Assembly: GCF_019303535.1 (NCBI RefSeq)
Contig: NZ_JACCIU010000001.1
Span: forward strand, 1-64,000
Length of the DNA: 64,000 bases
Direction: 5' to 3'
From: Lactobacillus sp. Sy-1
Lineage (GTDB): Bacteria > Bacillota > Bacilli > Lactobacillales > Lactobacillaceae
Shown: piece after piece, positions 44,405 through 54,096 of the stretch
How the letters are laid out: each line of letters starts with the position of its first letter
Position numbering within the stretch: position 1 is the stretch's first letter
Program-made: the position numbers and the translations under genes
The notes under the pieces: generated by a model
Database searches by the model: none
Seen by the model: only the letters and a program-made list of their open reading frames with translations
What the model was told of the DNA's origin: nothing

Positions 44405-44961
44405 TATTGTTCCTCCTCAACTTGCTTCAATGCGCCGTCAAATTGCTGTGGGGTGATTGAAAACATTTGCAAACGCTTGCTTAGTTGCTTCCCATTCACA
44501 TAACCAATGTTTAAAATGTCACATAGTTTTTGGCGGCGCTGTTTAGCACCGGTGCCCCCCATTAACCCGGACTCAATCAATACTGCATCTGGAATTAATG
44601 GCTGTGCAGTTGGATTCTCCGTATACAGGTTCGCTAGCGCCGCTTGAATGGTTTCAGCAGAGGCGTGTTCAATTCCAAGTGATCCATGACTTCTGGTTGG
44701 CGTTGCCAGACTCCGATTAATAAATGCATGCTTGGCATCCGGAACCGCTTTAGCAACGATTTTGCGAATTCGCTCGCCAGAAAAATCAGGGTCAGTAAAA
44801 ATAATGATGCCCCGTTGGACAGCCACTTTTTTGATCAGCGCAATTGTTCGCTTGTCGATTGCCGAGCCCCTGGTTTCGAGGGTATCAGCATTAACGGCAT
44901 CCTTAATTCGTTTGGTATCATCCTTACCCTCAACGACAATGACTTCCTTTATCTTCTTCAT
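44404..44961 (-). CDS. rnmV: Ribonuclease M5
   Basis: RNase M5 matures 5S rRNA precursors. The 185-aa product has a Toprim domain with the catalytic glutamate in IKEVIVVEGKDDTKR (residues 4-18) and the DPDFSGERIR motif (about 57-66), plus the C-terminal DUF4093 region. It overlaps tatD and rsmA by one base on either side. Its substrates, the 5S genes of both rRNA operons, lie in this window. Confidence 0.96.
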   Translation of the reverse strand: MKKIKEVIVVEGKDDTKRIKDAVNADTLETRGSAIDKRTIALIKKVAVQRGIIIFTDPDFSGERIRKIVAKAVPDAKHAFINRSLATPTRSHGSLGIEHASAETIQAALANLYTENPTAQPLIPDAVLIESGLMGGTGAKQRRQKLCDILNIGYVNGKQLSKRLQMFSITPQQFDGALKQVEEEQ

Positions 44962-45734
44962 TATTCCTCGATTCCAAATAACCTTAGCGTATTTTGGTAG
45001 GTTGCATCAGCAATTACATCTGGAGTTGTATCTCGATACCTTGCAATTGCTTCTACAGTGTAGAGTGTATACCCGGGCTCATTTTGTTTGCCCCGGTATG
45101 GTTCCGGTGCTAAATAGGGCGCATCAGTTTCAACTAAAATGCGGTCTAACGGAGCTTCAGCAGCCGCCTCATGGACTTCCTTCGTTTTTTTGAAACTAGC
45201 TACCCCACTAAATGAAACTAGCATCCCTAGCTCAATAAACTTACGAGCCCATTCAGCATCCCCGTTAAAGCTATGCACAATTCCGTGGGTGTTGCTTACA
45301 TCGGTTGATTTTATAATGTCATAAGTGTCTTCAAATGCATCCCGATTATGAACCGAAATTGGTAGGTTCTCATCCTTTGCAATTTCAATCTGGCGCTTAA
45401 AGACCCGTTTTTGGGTGCTTTGCTTCACTACGTTTTGGTGATAGTCAAGACCAATTTCGCCCACCGCAACTACCTTAGGATCCTTTAGTTGCTCAATTAA
45501 CTCCGCTTCAACTGCATCATCAAATGAGTTTGCTTCCTCTGGATGGTAACCAATAATTGCATATAAGTTATCGTATTGATGTGCCAAATCGATTGCTAAA
45601 CGGTTCAAATGCTGGTCAGAACCAACAATTGCCATTTTCACCACGCCTAATTTTTGCGCATGTTCGATATATTGCTTCGCATCCGGATAAAGAATGGCAT
45701 CGTTTAAATGGGTATGTGAGTCAAAAATTTTCAT
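44961..45734 (-). CDS. tatD: TatD-family metal-dependent hydrolase (DNase)
   Basis: This TIM-barrel metal hydrolase of 257 aa has the N-terminal metal site FDSHTHL, the GEIGLDYH motif, SVHNRDA, THGIVHSF and the C-terminal VETDAPYL. TatD enzymes act as exonucleases on DNA or RNA; the physiological role varies. The start is ATG 45734, with GGAGG about 9 nt upstream. An ATG two codons earlier is too close to that site. It lies in the conserved metG-tatD-rnmV-rsmA order. Confidence 0.94.
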   Translation of the reverse strand: MKIFDSHTHLNDAILYPDAKQYIEHAQKLGVVKMAIVGSDQHLNRLAIDLAHQYDNLYAIIGYHPEEANSFDDAVEAELIEQLKDPKVVAVGEIGLDYHQNVVKQSTQKRVFKRQIEIAKDENLPISVHNRDAFEDTYDIIKSTDVSNTHGIVHSFNGDAEWARKFIELGMLVSFSGVASFKKTKEVHEAAAEAPLDRILVETDAPYLAPEPYRGKQNEPGYTLYTVEAIARYRDTTPDVIADATYQNTLRLFGIEE

Positions 45735-45756
45735 AAACATGCTCCTCCAAAATGAA

Positions 45757-45794
45757 ATTAGCCATTAATCAAATTGAATTAATGGCTAATTTTA
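45757..45794 (-). terminator. Terminator-like hairpin after metG
   Basis: A long AT-rich stem (AAATTAGCCATTAATTC/GATTAATGGCTAATTT) is followed by CATTTT. The T-tract is interrupted, so readthrough into tatD is likely. Confidence 0.6.
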
Positions 45795-45802
45795 GGTTTT
45801 AA

Positions 45803-47881
<2,079 letters not shown>

Positions 47882-47905
47882 TCATTATAGCATAACAGTG
47901 AACCG

Positions 47906-48751
47906 TTAAAATAAATCGAGTTGTTTTGGTGCTAATCCAGTAAAATGCAGTCCCAAAATCGATTGTAACTTTAAAGCATTTGGAGCAGCATCCTTCCCGG
48001 AATTATTGTTAAATATCACGCATACTTCCTTAGCCTGCGAGTCTAAATCACGGATTATTTTTGCTAATCCGGTTAATTCATGCTCATTATAACGATAAAG
48101 GGTCCGCTTTTTACGCCAATCAGGACCCTGGTTGAACCAGCCCTCAGCATTTCGTCCGTGGAGCCGAATAAAAACCAAATTTGGGTTGGTAATTAACGGA
48201 ACGAACGGAACTCCATCATTTAGATTATGCGGTTCATCAATGATGGCAAGGGTCATTTTCAATTGCTTCAATCCGGAGTACAACCGATTAATGAACGGCT
48301 TTTGATACCACGAAGGGTGGCGAAATTCCACCGTAAGCGAGAGGCCAGGCAACCAGTTCGGAAGTTCTGCAAGGTAGTCTAAATTATCCTTACTAACTGC
48401 AAAGTACGGTGGAAATTGGAATAGCACCGTTTTGAGTTGGTTAGTTTCCACCAGTGGTTGTACCATTTCCTTAAACCTAATAAACGCTTGCTTGCGATCA
48501 GCAAGTGAGACCGCCTCTGGACTCTTGATATCGTGTTGCGTCATTAATCGATTTGCTTTTAGGATAAATTGAAACTGACTAGGCACCTGCTTTCGCCAAT
48601 CCAAAACGGTTGCGACCCGTGGAATGGCATAGAATGGCGTATCAACTTCTACCGTTGGTAAGAAGCTAGCGTACTCCACTAATTTGGGGGCCTGATTGGT
48701 GTTAGAAAATGCAGGATGATCCGACCAGGTTGTTAATCCAATCGTAATCAT
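47906..48751 (-). CDS. DUF72 family protein
   Basis: The 281-aa product is a DUF72 (YecE-like) TIM-barrel protein: ITIGLTTWSDHPAF at the start, then VEVDTPFYAIP, LFQFPPYF, SLTVEFRHPSWY and VFIRLHGRNAEGW. No enzymatic activity is established for the family. It starts 2 nt after the sirtuin gene stop, so the two are co-transcribed. The local group of HELLH protein, sirtuin and DUF72 gene is tightly spaced. Confidence 0.93.
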   Translation of the reverse strand: MITIGLTTWSDHPAFSNTNQAPKLVEYASFLPTVEVDTPFYAIPRVATVLDWRKQVPSQFQFILKANRLMTQHDIKSPEAVSLADRKQAFIRFKEMVQPLVETNQLKTVLFQFPPYFAVSKDNLDYLAELPNWLPGLSLTVEFRHPSWYQKPFINRLYSGLKQLKMTLAIIDEPHNLNDGVPFVPLITNPNLVFIRLHGRNAEGWFNQGPDWRKKRTLYRYNEHELTGLAKIIRDLDSQAKEVCVIFNNNSGKDAAPNALKLQSILGLHFTGLAPKQLDLF

Positions 48752-48753
48752 AA

Positions 48754-49461
48754 TTAGACCCGCAATTCCTTAAAAAAGGTTACCGCATCCCCCTGAATCA
48801 TTTTTAACGGAATTCCTAGGTCCAGCTTTTCTTGATTAATTGCAATAACTGGTGCACTTGGGTTTCGGTACTGGAGTAACCCTGCGAATGGATAGACCCG
48901 CATCGAAGTTCCCACAATTACAATCAAGTCACTTTCTGACATTAAGTCAACGCTAGTTTGAACCCGTTTAGGATCCAGTCCCTCATCGTATAACACGATT
49001 CCAGGACGTAAAATACCACCGCAATCTTTGTGAACTGGACTTTCTAGGTAAGCATGCCAATCGACAGAACGATGGCACTTTTGACATGTAACATCATATA
49101 AGTTTCCGTGAAACTCAACTAGGTGAGTAGCATGGGCAACATTGTAAAGGTTATCAACATTTTGGGTAATAATGCTAGCGCGGTTCTGGTTAGTCAACGC
49201 TGCTTGCTTTTCATGAATTGGATTCGGTTTTGCGTCTGGGTAGTACATATTATTCTTAACAAACGCATAGAACTTATCCGGTTCGTTTTGCAGGCAAGCA
49301 TGGCTAAGGTAGTACTCAGCCGGCTTACCATCATTATCCTGTTCATATAAACCGTTTTTGGAGCGGTAGTCTGGAATCCCGGAAGGAGTTGAAACCCCCG
49401 CGCCGGTCAAGAAGACAATTCGCTTTGCTTGGTTAAAAACTTTTTGAACATCTTCATCCAT
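48754..49461 (-). CDS. Sirtuin-family NAD-dependent protein deacylase
   Basis: Sirtuins remove acyl groups from lysines using NAD+. The 235-aa product has the NAD site GAGVSTPSGIPDYRSKNGLY, TQNVDNLY and the catalytic histidine in VEFHGNLYDVTC. The zinc site has CQKC and then HKDCGG, so one of the four usual cysteines is replaced by His or lost. The start is ATG 49461, with GGGGGCG about 7 nt upstream. A longer frame begins before that site. It lies between the HELLH gene and the DUF72 gene. Confidence 0.93.
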   Translation of the reverse strand: MDEDVQKVFNQAKRIVFLTGAGVSTPSGIPDYRSKNGLYEQDNDGKPAEYYLSHACLQNEPDKFYAFVKNNMYYPDAKPNPIHEKQAALTNQNRASIITQNVDNLYNVAHATHLVEFHGNLYDVTCQKCHRSVDWHAYLESPVHKDCGGILRPGIVLYDEGLDPKRVQTSVDLMSESDLIVIVGTSMRVYPFAGLLQYRNPSAPVIAINQEKLDLGIPLKMIQGDAVTFFKELRV

Positions 49462-49479
49462 ATTTAACGCCCCCATTAA

Positions 49480-50445
49480 TTATCGAATGATAAATGGCAT
49501 CTTAAGTTCTTTAAAGAGGTCTTCTACGCTCATGTTATAAAGACGTTTAAAATATGCGGGACTATCATCCATCCCGGTTGGTGCCGGAATTACAAATGAA
49601 TTTTGATCATCAACCTTGCTGAATCCAACATAGGCTCTGCGGTTAGTTTGTTTTTCATGAAGTTCCGAATGGAAAATTTCAAACATTTGATTAACCTTGA
49701 GACCTAACTGCCGTTCTGATAATACACTTGTGATGGTAGTAAAGTCCTTATTGTTCAATGGTGGTAAATTCCATTCCTTCAATTGGTCATCAAAAACCCT
49801 GAATAATTTTACCACGTTTCTCCGGAGGCCAAATGGTGAATCGGTTGGCTTAGCGGTGATCACTTGATAAATCTTTTGAGCGGCCGCTAGTGAAATTGGG
49901 TAGTCCGATTTTAGTTCGTCAGCCACCTTATTAAATTCATCACCGTAGAACACTAATGCATCTAAAAGGGTCAACAGCCGTAATGACATTTCATCATCTA
50001 GTTCAGCTGGTTCAGGCTTAATCGTCGCCTTTACCCCCTTTAGGTACATTGATTCAATCTCATCGTCAATTAAACCGTGCTTTCGTTGTTCAGAAACCAC
50101 CACGAAGTGGGAAACAATATCAAATAGTTCGATTCCCATTGCTTGAAGTTGGTCATCTAATTCTGAATTACCGGTCGTCAGGGAGAAAAACTCCTGCGGA
50201 AAACCGCGGAGCGTCATTAACAAGTGCAGTAGTTCGTGTGATGCCGTGTAATTAGGGGCGGTTAAATCAGAAATTTGAATATAAATATTCTTACCGTCTT
50301 GCACCATTTGAGCTTGGTCGTGTCTTACATATCCAGATTGCAAACGTCCAATAAATTGCACTTCCACCTTGCCTGGAAAGAACCGATTTACAACGTTCAG
50401 TAAACTCTGGGTTTGTTCATTTAACTTAATATCTTGTGGTTCCAA
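49480..50445 (-). CDS. IpaB/EvcA-family protein with HELLH zinc-peptidase-like motif
   Basis: The 321-aa soluble protein has ASHELLHLLMTLRG (residues about 68-81), an HExxH metal-binding motif, and a possible third ligand in the following helical region (GIELFDIVSHF). Lactobacillus homologues carry the old name IpaB/EvcA family protein, without known function. There is no signal peptide, so it would act in the cytosol. The start is TTG 50445, with GAAGGTG about 7 nt upstream. It lies 15 nt after mvaA and 18 nt before the sirtuin gene. A metallopeptidase role is inference only. Confidence 0.75.
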   Translation of the reverse strand: MEPQDIKLNEQTQSLLNVVNRFFPGKVEVQFIGRLQSGYVRHDQAQMVQDGKNIYIQISDLTAPNYTASHELLHLLMTLRGFPQEFFSLTTGNSELDDQLQAMGIELFDIVSHFVVVSEQRKHGLIDDEIESMYLKGVKATIKPEPAELDDEMSLRLLTLLDALVFYGDEFNKVADELKSDYPISLAAAQKIYQVITAKPTDSPFGLRRNVVKLFRVFDDQLKEWNLPPLNNKDFTTITSVLSERQLGLKVNQMFEIFHSELHEKQTNRRAYVGFSKVDDQNSFVIPAPTGMDDSPAYFKRLYNMSVEDLFKELKMPFIIR

Positions 50446-50460
50446 GTAATATCACCTTCA

Positions 50461-51711
50461 TTAACTAGATTTTCTAATTTGATTGATAACCGAACGGGCA
50501 TCATCAATTCCAACGTTCTTTATTTTTCTTAGCTTCTTAACCACCTCAGCAACCTCGTCGGGAGCTGCACCAGCACTAATAGCCAGTGAGTTTAGTTGCA
50601 ATGCCATGTGGCCCTTTTGAATTCCATCAGTAACAATCGCCTTTAATGCCGCTAAATTTTGCGCCAATCCAGTCGCTGCGATTAACTGCATTAATTCACG
50701 CGCATTTTTAACCTTAGCGATTGACTGATTGATTTTCACTAGTGGAAACACACTTGTGGCCCCGCCGACAAACCCAACTGGCATTGGAACCGTCATTTCA
50801 CCAACTAGTTGTTGATCAACAACCTTCCAATGACTTAGCCCGCGGTAGTGCCCATCCTTAGCTGCGTAAGCATGAATCCCACTTTCGATTGCCCGCCAGT
50901 CATTTCCCATGGCAATCGTTACGGCATCAATTCCATTCATGATTCCCTTATTATGGGTGGTGGCCCGGTACGGGTCAATTTGGGCGATGTGGCTAGCTAA
51001 CCCAATTCTAACAGCAACCTCACGTCCAGTCATCCCAGGCGCTCCTAGTTGGCTAAAATCAATTTTCCCAACTACCCGCACCAGACTCTTCGTCGCATAG
51101 TTTGAGAGGATTTGCATTAAAACAACGCCCGGTGATTGTTGGTTAATTGCAGCCCCAATTTTTTCCAGCATTGAATTAATGATGTTTGCACCCATCGCTT
51201 CTGAAACGTTGACACTGAGGTCTAACGAGTAGTCATCAACGTCTAACTGGCGAATTTCGATGTCGGTAGCTCCGCCCCCATAACTATGGATGCTCGGGTG
51301 GGCCGAATCAGCTAGGGCAATTAGTTCTCCGTGCCGTTCATTAATCCAATCTAATAGTTCAGGCTGCGGATTGTGTAAAACCACTTGGCCAATTAGTTCC
51401 CGGCTAATCACCGTGGCGTCGATGCCATTTTTACTAAGCATTCTGGCACCATTACTAACGGCCGCAATTACGGAAGGCTCCTCGGTTACCATTGGAACGG
51501 CGTGTTCGACGCCGTTTACCATTAGGTTCACTCCCACCCCTTCGGGTAATGAATAGTCAGTGAGGTAGTTTTCAATTAGCTTTGCGTCCGTTTGATTAAC
51601 GTGTTCCTTGATTAAGGTTTTCGCATCATCATTAAGGGTTGCGTATTCACCAACTACTGATAACCGATCATGATATGATTTACGGTAAAAATGTTTAAAC
51701 GAGCTATCCAT
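50461..51711 (-). CDS. mvaA: Hydroxymethylglutaryl-CoA reductase (class II)
   Basis: HMG-CoA reductase makes mevalonate, the committed step to isoprenoids such as undecaprenol in lactobacilli. The 416-aa product lacks membrane segments and has the class II features: VNVSEAMGANIINSM, the catalytic-Lys region LVRVVGKIDFSQLG and the GFVGGATSVFP block. The start is ATG 51711, about 12 nt after AAAGGTGG. A GTG five codons upstream overlaps that site. It lies between ppx and the HELLH-motif gene. Confidence 0.95.
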   Translation of the reverse strand: MDSSFKHFYRKSYHDRLSVVGEYATLNDDAKTLIKEHVNQTDAKLIENYLTDYSLPEGVGVNLMVNGVEHAVPMVTEEPSVIAAVSNGARMLSKNGIDATVISRELIGQVVLHNPQPELLDWINERHGELIALADSAHPSIHSYGGGATDIEIRQLDVDDYSLDLSVNVSEAMGANIINSMLEKIGAAINQQSPGVVLMQILSNYATKSLVRVVGKIDFSQLGAPGMTGREVAVRIGLASHIAQIDPYRATTHNKGIMNGIDAVTIAMGNDWRAIESGIHAYAAKDGHYRGLSHWKVVDQQLVGEMTVPMPVGFVGGATSVFPLVKINQSIAKVKNARELMQLIAATGLAQNLAALKAIVTDGIQKGHMALQLNSLAISAGAAPDEVAEVVKKLRKIKNVGIDDARSVINQIRKSS

Positions 51712-51765
51712 AGATAAAAATTCCACCTTTGCAATCGGTCACCTAATTCAGCTGATCGAAAGTAA

Positions 51766-52704
51766 TTAACGTTTTTGGTTGGCCTGCATGTGCCGAAGGT
51801 ATTCGTTGATTAACCCCTCACGAACCCCACTATCAGCAAAAATGACCTGTTTTGAATTAATTCGATTAATAATTGAAACTAATGGCAACAATCCCCCAAC
51901 AATAATGTCAGCACGGTCAGATTCTAACCCCGAAATTTGTTTTCGTTGGGCATTGTCACGCGCAACCAAAATTTCAAACGTTTTCAAGACCTGGGTCTGC
52001 TTTAATTGGTAACGATTCAACCGGTGGGACCGATTAAGGTGTTGATGGTGCTGATTGATCCTAGCTAGCGCCCGGGTTGCACCACCTAGTAAAACGAGGG
52101 GATAACGGTAAGCCCATTTTAACCAGAATACCCGGTGCAATTCTTGTTGGATATAGCATTCGGCGTTAAATAAATCTGCGGCGTTAATCCGACTTCCTAG
52201 GTGATAGTGCTCAGATAGGCTCACTGCCCCCATTGGCAGGCTAATTAAGTTCTTTTTCTTGTGATTTTGCACTAACACAAGTTCCATGCTAGCACCGCCA
52301 ATATCAACTAGAATGTAGTTGGGTTCCTTAATATTATTAACGACTCCCAAGTAATCATAGTAGGCCTCTTGGTTCCCGGATAAGATTTTAATCCGTAATC
52401 CCAAGACATCCCGGACCTTTTTCAAAAAGGTTGATTGGTTATTAGCTTGGCGGACCGCGGCGGTTGCGATTACTTTAACGTGCACGTTTGGATATTCCTT
52501 ATAAACATTTTGGAAATTTTGCAGTGCACCTATCGTTCGCTTAATCGCCGCTGGTCTTAATAGCTTTTCACGCCCCATCCCTTCGGAAAGGCGGCTATCA
52601 TTTTTTACTCTCTTAACTTCACGATACGATCCATCACTTTCAATTTGATTGATTGCCATTCGCACTGAATTGGAACCGATATCTAAAATTACAAAATTTT
52701 CCAA
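51766..52704 (-). CDS. ppx: Exopolyphosphatase / Ppx-GppA phosphatase
   Basis: The 312-aa protein has the actin-like ATPase fold of Ppx/GppA: FVILDIGSNSVRMAI at the start, ATAAVRQANN, LVDIGGASMELVLV and GLLPLVSII. It probably degrades polyphosphate or pppGpp; the short form lacks the C-terminal HD domain of E. coli Ppx. The start is TTG 52704, with AAGAAGG 9 nt upstream. A GTG three codons earlier touches that site. It follows trpS by 40 bp. Confidence 0.92.
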   Translation of the reverse strand: MENFVILDIGSNSVRMAINQIESDGSYREVKRVKNDSRLSEGMGREKLLRPAAIKRTIGALQNFQNVYKEYPNVHVKVIATAAVRQANNQSTFLKKVRDVLGLRIKILSGNQEAYYDYLGVVNNIKEPNYILVDIGGASMELVLVQNHKKKNLISLPMGAVSLSEHYHLGSRINAADLFNAECYIQQELHRVFWLKWAYRYPLVLLGGATRALARINQHHQHLNRSHRLNRYQLKQTQVLKTFEILVARDNAQRKQISGLESDRADIIVGGLLPLVSIINRINSKQVIFADSGVREGLINEYLRHMQANQKR

Positions 52705-52743
52705 TTTTAACACCCTTCTTTAAATAACGATTTAGTTCAGTGT

Positions 52744-53763
52744 TTATTTAAAGTAATTAATCCCGATTGCATCCCGAACTTCTTGAAGGGTTTGGTTAGT
52801 AACAGCTTGAGCTCGTTGGCTGCCGGCTTTCAAAATGTCATAAACCGCTGCTGGGTCCTTAGCAAATTCTTCACGTCTAGTTCGAATTGGTTCTAATTCA
52901 GCTTGGAGAACTTCATTTAAGTAACGCTTGATTTTAACGTCCCCTAGTCCACCATGCCGGTATTGTTGCTTTAATTCTTCAACATGGTCTTGATCCTTGT
53001 CAAAAATATCAAGGTAGGTGAAAACAGTGTTCCCCTCTACCTTTCCGGGATCTTCAACGTGAATGTGATCAGGGTCGGTATACATTGACATGACCTTTTC
53101 CTTAATCGTATCTGGATCATCAGCTAGGTAAATCGCGTTCCCAAGTGATTTACTCATCTTAGCATTACCGTCTAGTCCTGGAATCCGACCCATTTCCTTT
53201 GGTGGGAAGTAGCCTTCTGGTTCCACCAAAATTTCCTGCTTATAAATGGAGTTAAAAGACCGGACAATCTCTCTGGTCTGTTCAAGCATTGGTTCTTGGT
53301 CAGCCCCGACTGGAACCGTATTAGCCTTGAACGCAGTGATGTCAGCGGCTTGACTAACTGGGTAGATGAAGAAACCGGCTGGGACACTTTGCCCAAAGTT
53401 TTTTTGCTTAATTTCAGTCTTAACCGTTGGGTTCCGGTTCAAACGAGAAACCGTTACTAAGTTAAGGTAGTGCATGGTCAATTCATTTAACGCTGGTAAT
53501 TGAGATTGAACACAAATCGTTGATTTTTCGGGATCAATTCCAACTGCTAGGTAGTCTAAGGCCACCTGTAGTAAACTGTGTTGAATTTTTTCAGGATCAC
53601 GAGCGTTGTCAGTTAACGCTTGCATATCTGCAATTAGTAAGTAGGTATCGTAATCCCCTGAGTTTTGTAATGCCACCCGATTCCGTAATGAACCAACATA
53701 GTGTCCAATGTGAAGTTTCCCCGTAGGGCGATCTCCAGTTAAAATTACCTTTTTATCCGTCAT
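52744..53763 (-). CDS. trpS: Tryptophanyl-tRNA synthetase
   Basis: TrpS charges tRNA-Trp. The 339-aa class I enzyme has [17 protein letters not shown] (HIGH motif, residues about 9-25), [14 protein letters not shown] and KMSKSLGN (about 202-209). The start has GAAAGGATGG upstream. Expression is controlled by a T-box leader with a likely UGG specifier, so uncharged tRNA-Trp should allow readthrough. ppx follows closely and is probably under the same control. Confidence 0.97.
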   Translation of the reverse strand: MTDKKVILTGDRPTGKLHIGHYVGSLRNRVALQNSGDYDTYLLIADMQALTDNARDPEKIQHSLLQVALDYLAVGIDPEKSTICVQSQLPALNELTMHYLNLVTVSRLNRNPTVKTEIKQKNFGQSVPAGFFIYPVSQAADITAFKANTVPVGADQEPMLEQTREIVRSFNSIYKQEILVEPEGYFPPKEMGRIPGLDGNAKMSKSLGNAIYLADDPDTIKEKVMSMYTDPDHIHVEDPGKVEGNTVFTYLDIFDKDQDHVEELKQQYRHGGLGDVKIKRYLNEVLQAELEPIRTRREEFAKDPAAVYDILKAGSQRAQAVTNQTLQEVRDAIGINYFK

Positions 53764-53778
53764 AATAATCCATCCTTT

Positions 53779-53980
53779 CTAAAAAAGGCGTGCTACTGGA
53801 TGAATAATCTCCAATAGGACGCCTTTAACGTGGTACCACCTATGTTGCAAGCGCTTAAACTTGCCACTATTTTCCGATAAGGGGGAACCCATCTAACCAT
53901 TTCGTCAACCCATGGTCAATTTCAGCGCTTATGACCTCTCTGTCTGGTAGGGGCAACTACTTTTAAACATTTATAATCAT
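53779..53980 (-). promoter_or_regulatory. T-box riboswitch, tryptophan type (trpS leader)
   Basis: The minus strand holds the T-box signature AGGTGGTACCACG (about 53831-53843). It is followed by a terminator whose stem is AAAGGCGT/ACGCCTTT plus CTATTGGA/TCCAGTAG and a run of T (53779-53827). Upstream is a Stem I region with a GAAA-TGG context at 53897-53899, the likely Trp specifier. The antiterminator uses the T-box in place of the terminator. Confidence 0.92.
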
Positions 53981-53985
53981 CTAAT

Positions 53986-54014
53986 ATTTTAATTGATTAC
54001 TAATTTAATGTCAA
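53986..54014 (-). promoter_or_regulatory. trpS promoter
   Basis: -35 TTGACA (54009-54014), a 17-bp spacer and -10 TAAAAT (53986-53991) on the minus strand, just upstream of the T-box leader. Confidence 0.85.
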
Positions 54015-54025
54015 AGTGAGTTTGA

Positions 54026-54054
54026 TTGACATTTGGCCTTTTTCAACCTAAAAT
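54026..54054 (+). promoter_or_regulatory. helD promoter
   Basis: -35 TTGACA (54026-54031), a 17-bp spacer and -10 TAAAAT (54049-54054). It is divergent from the trpS promoter, the two -35 boxes being only 11 bp apart. Confidence 0.85.
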
Positions 54055-54096
54055 TATTGCACGTTGAAAAGGATTTTAGGAAACGGAGGAATCAGT

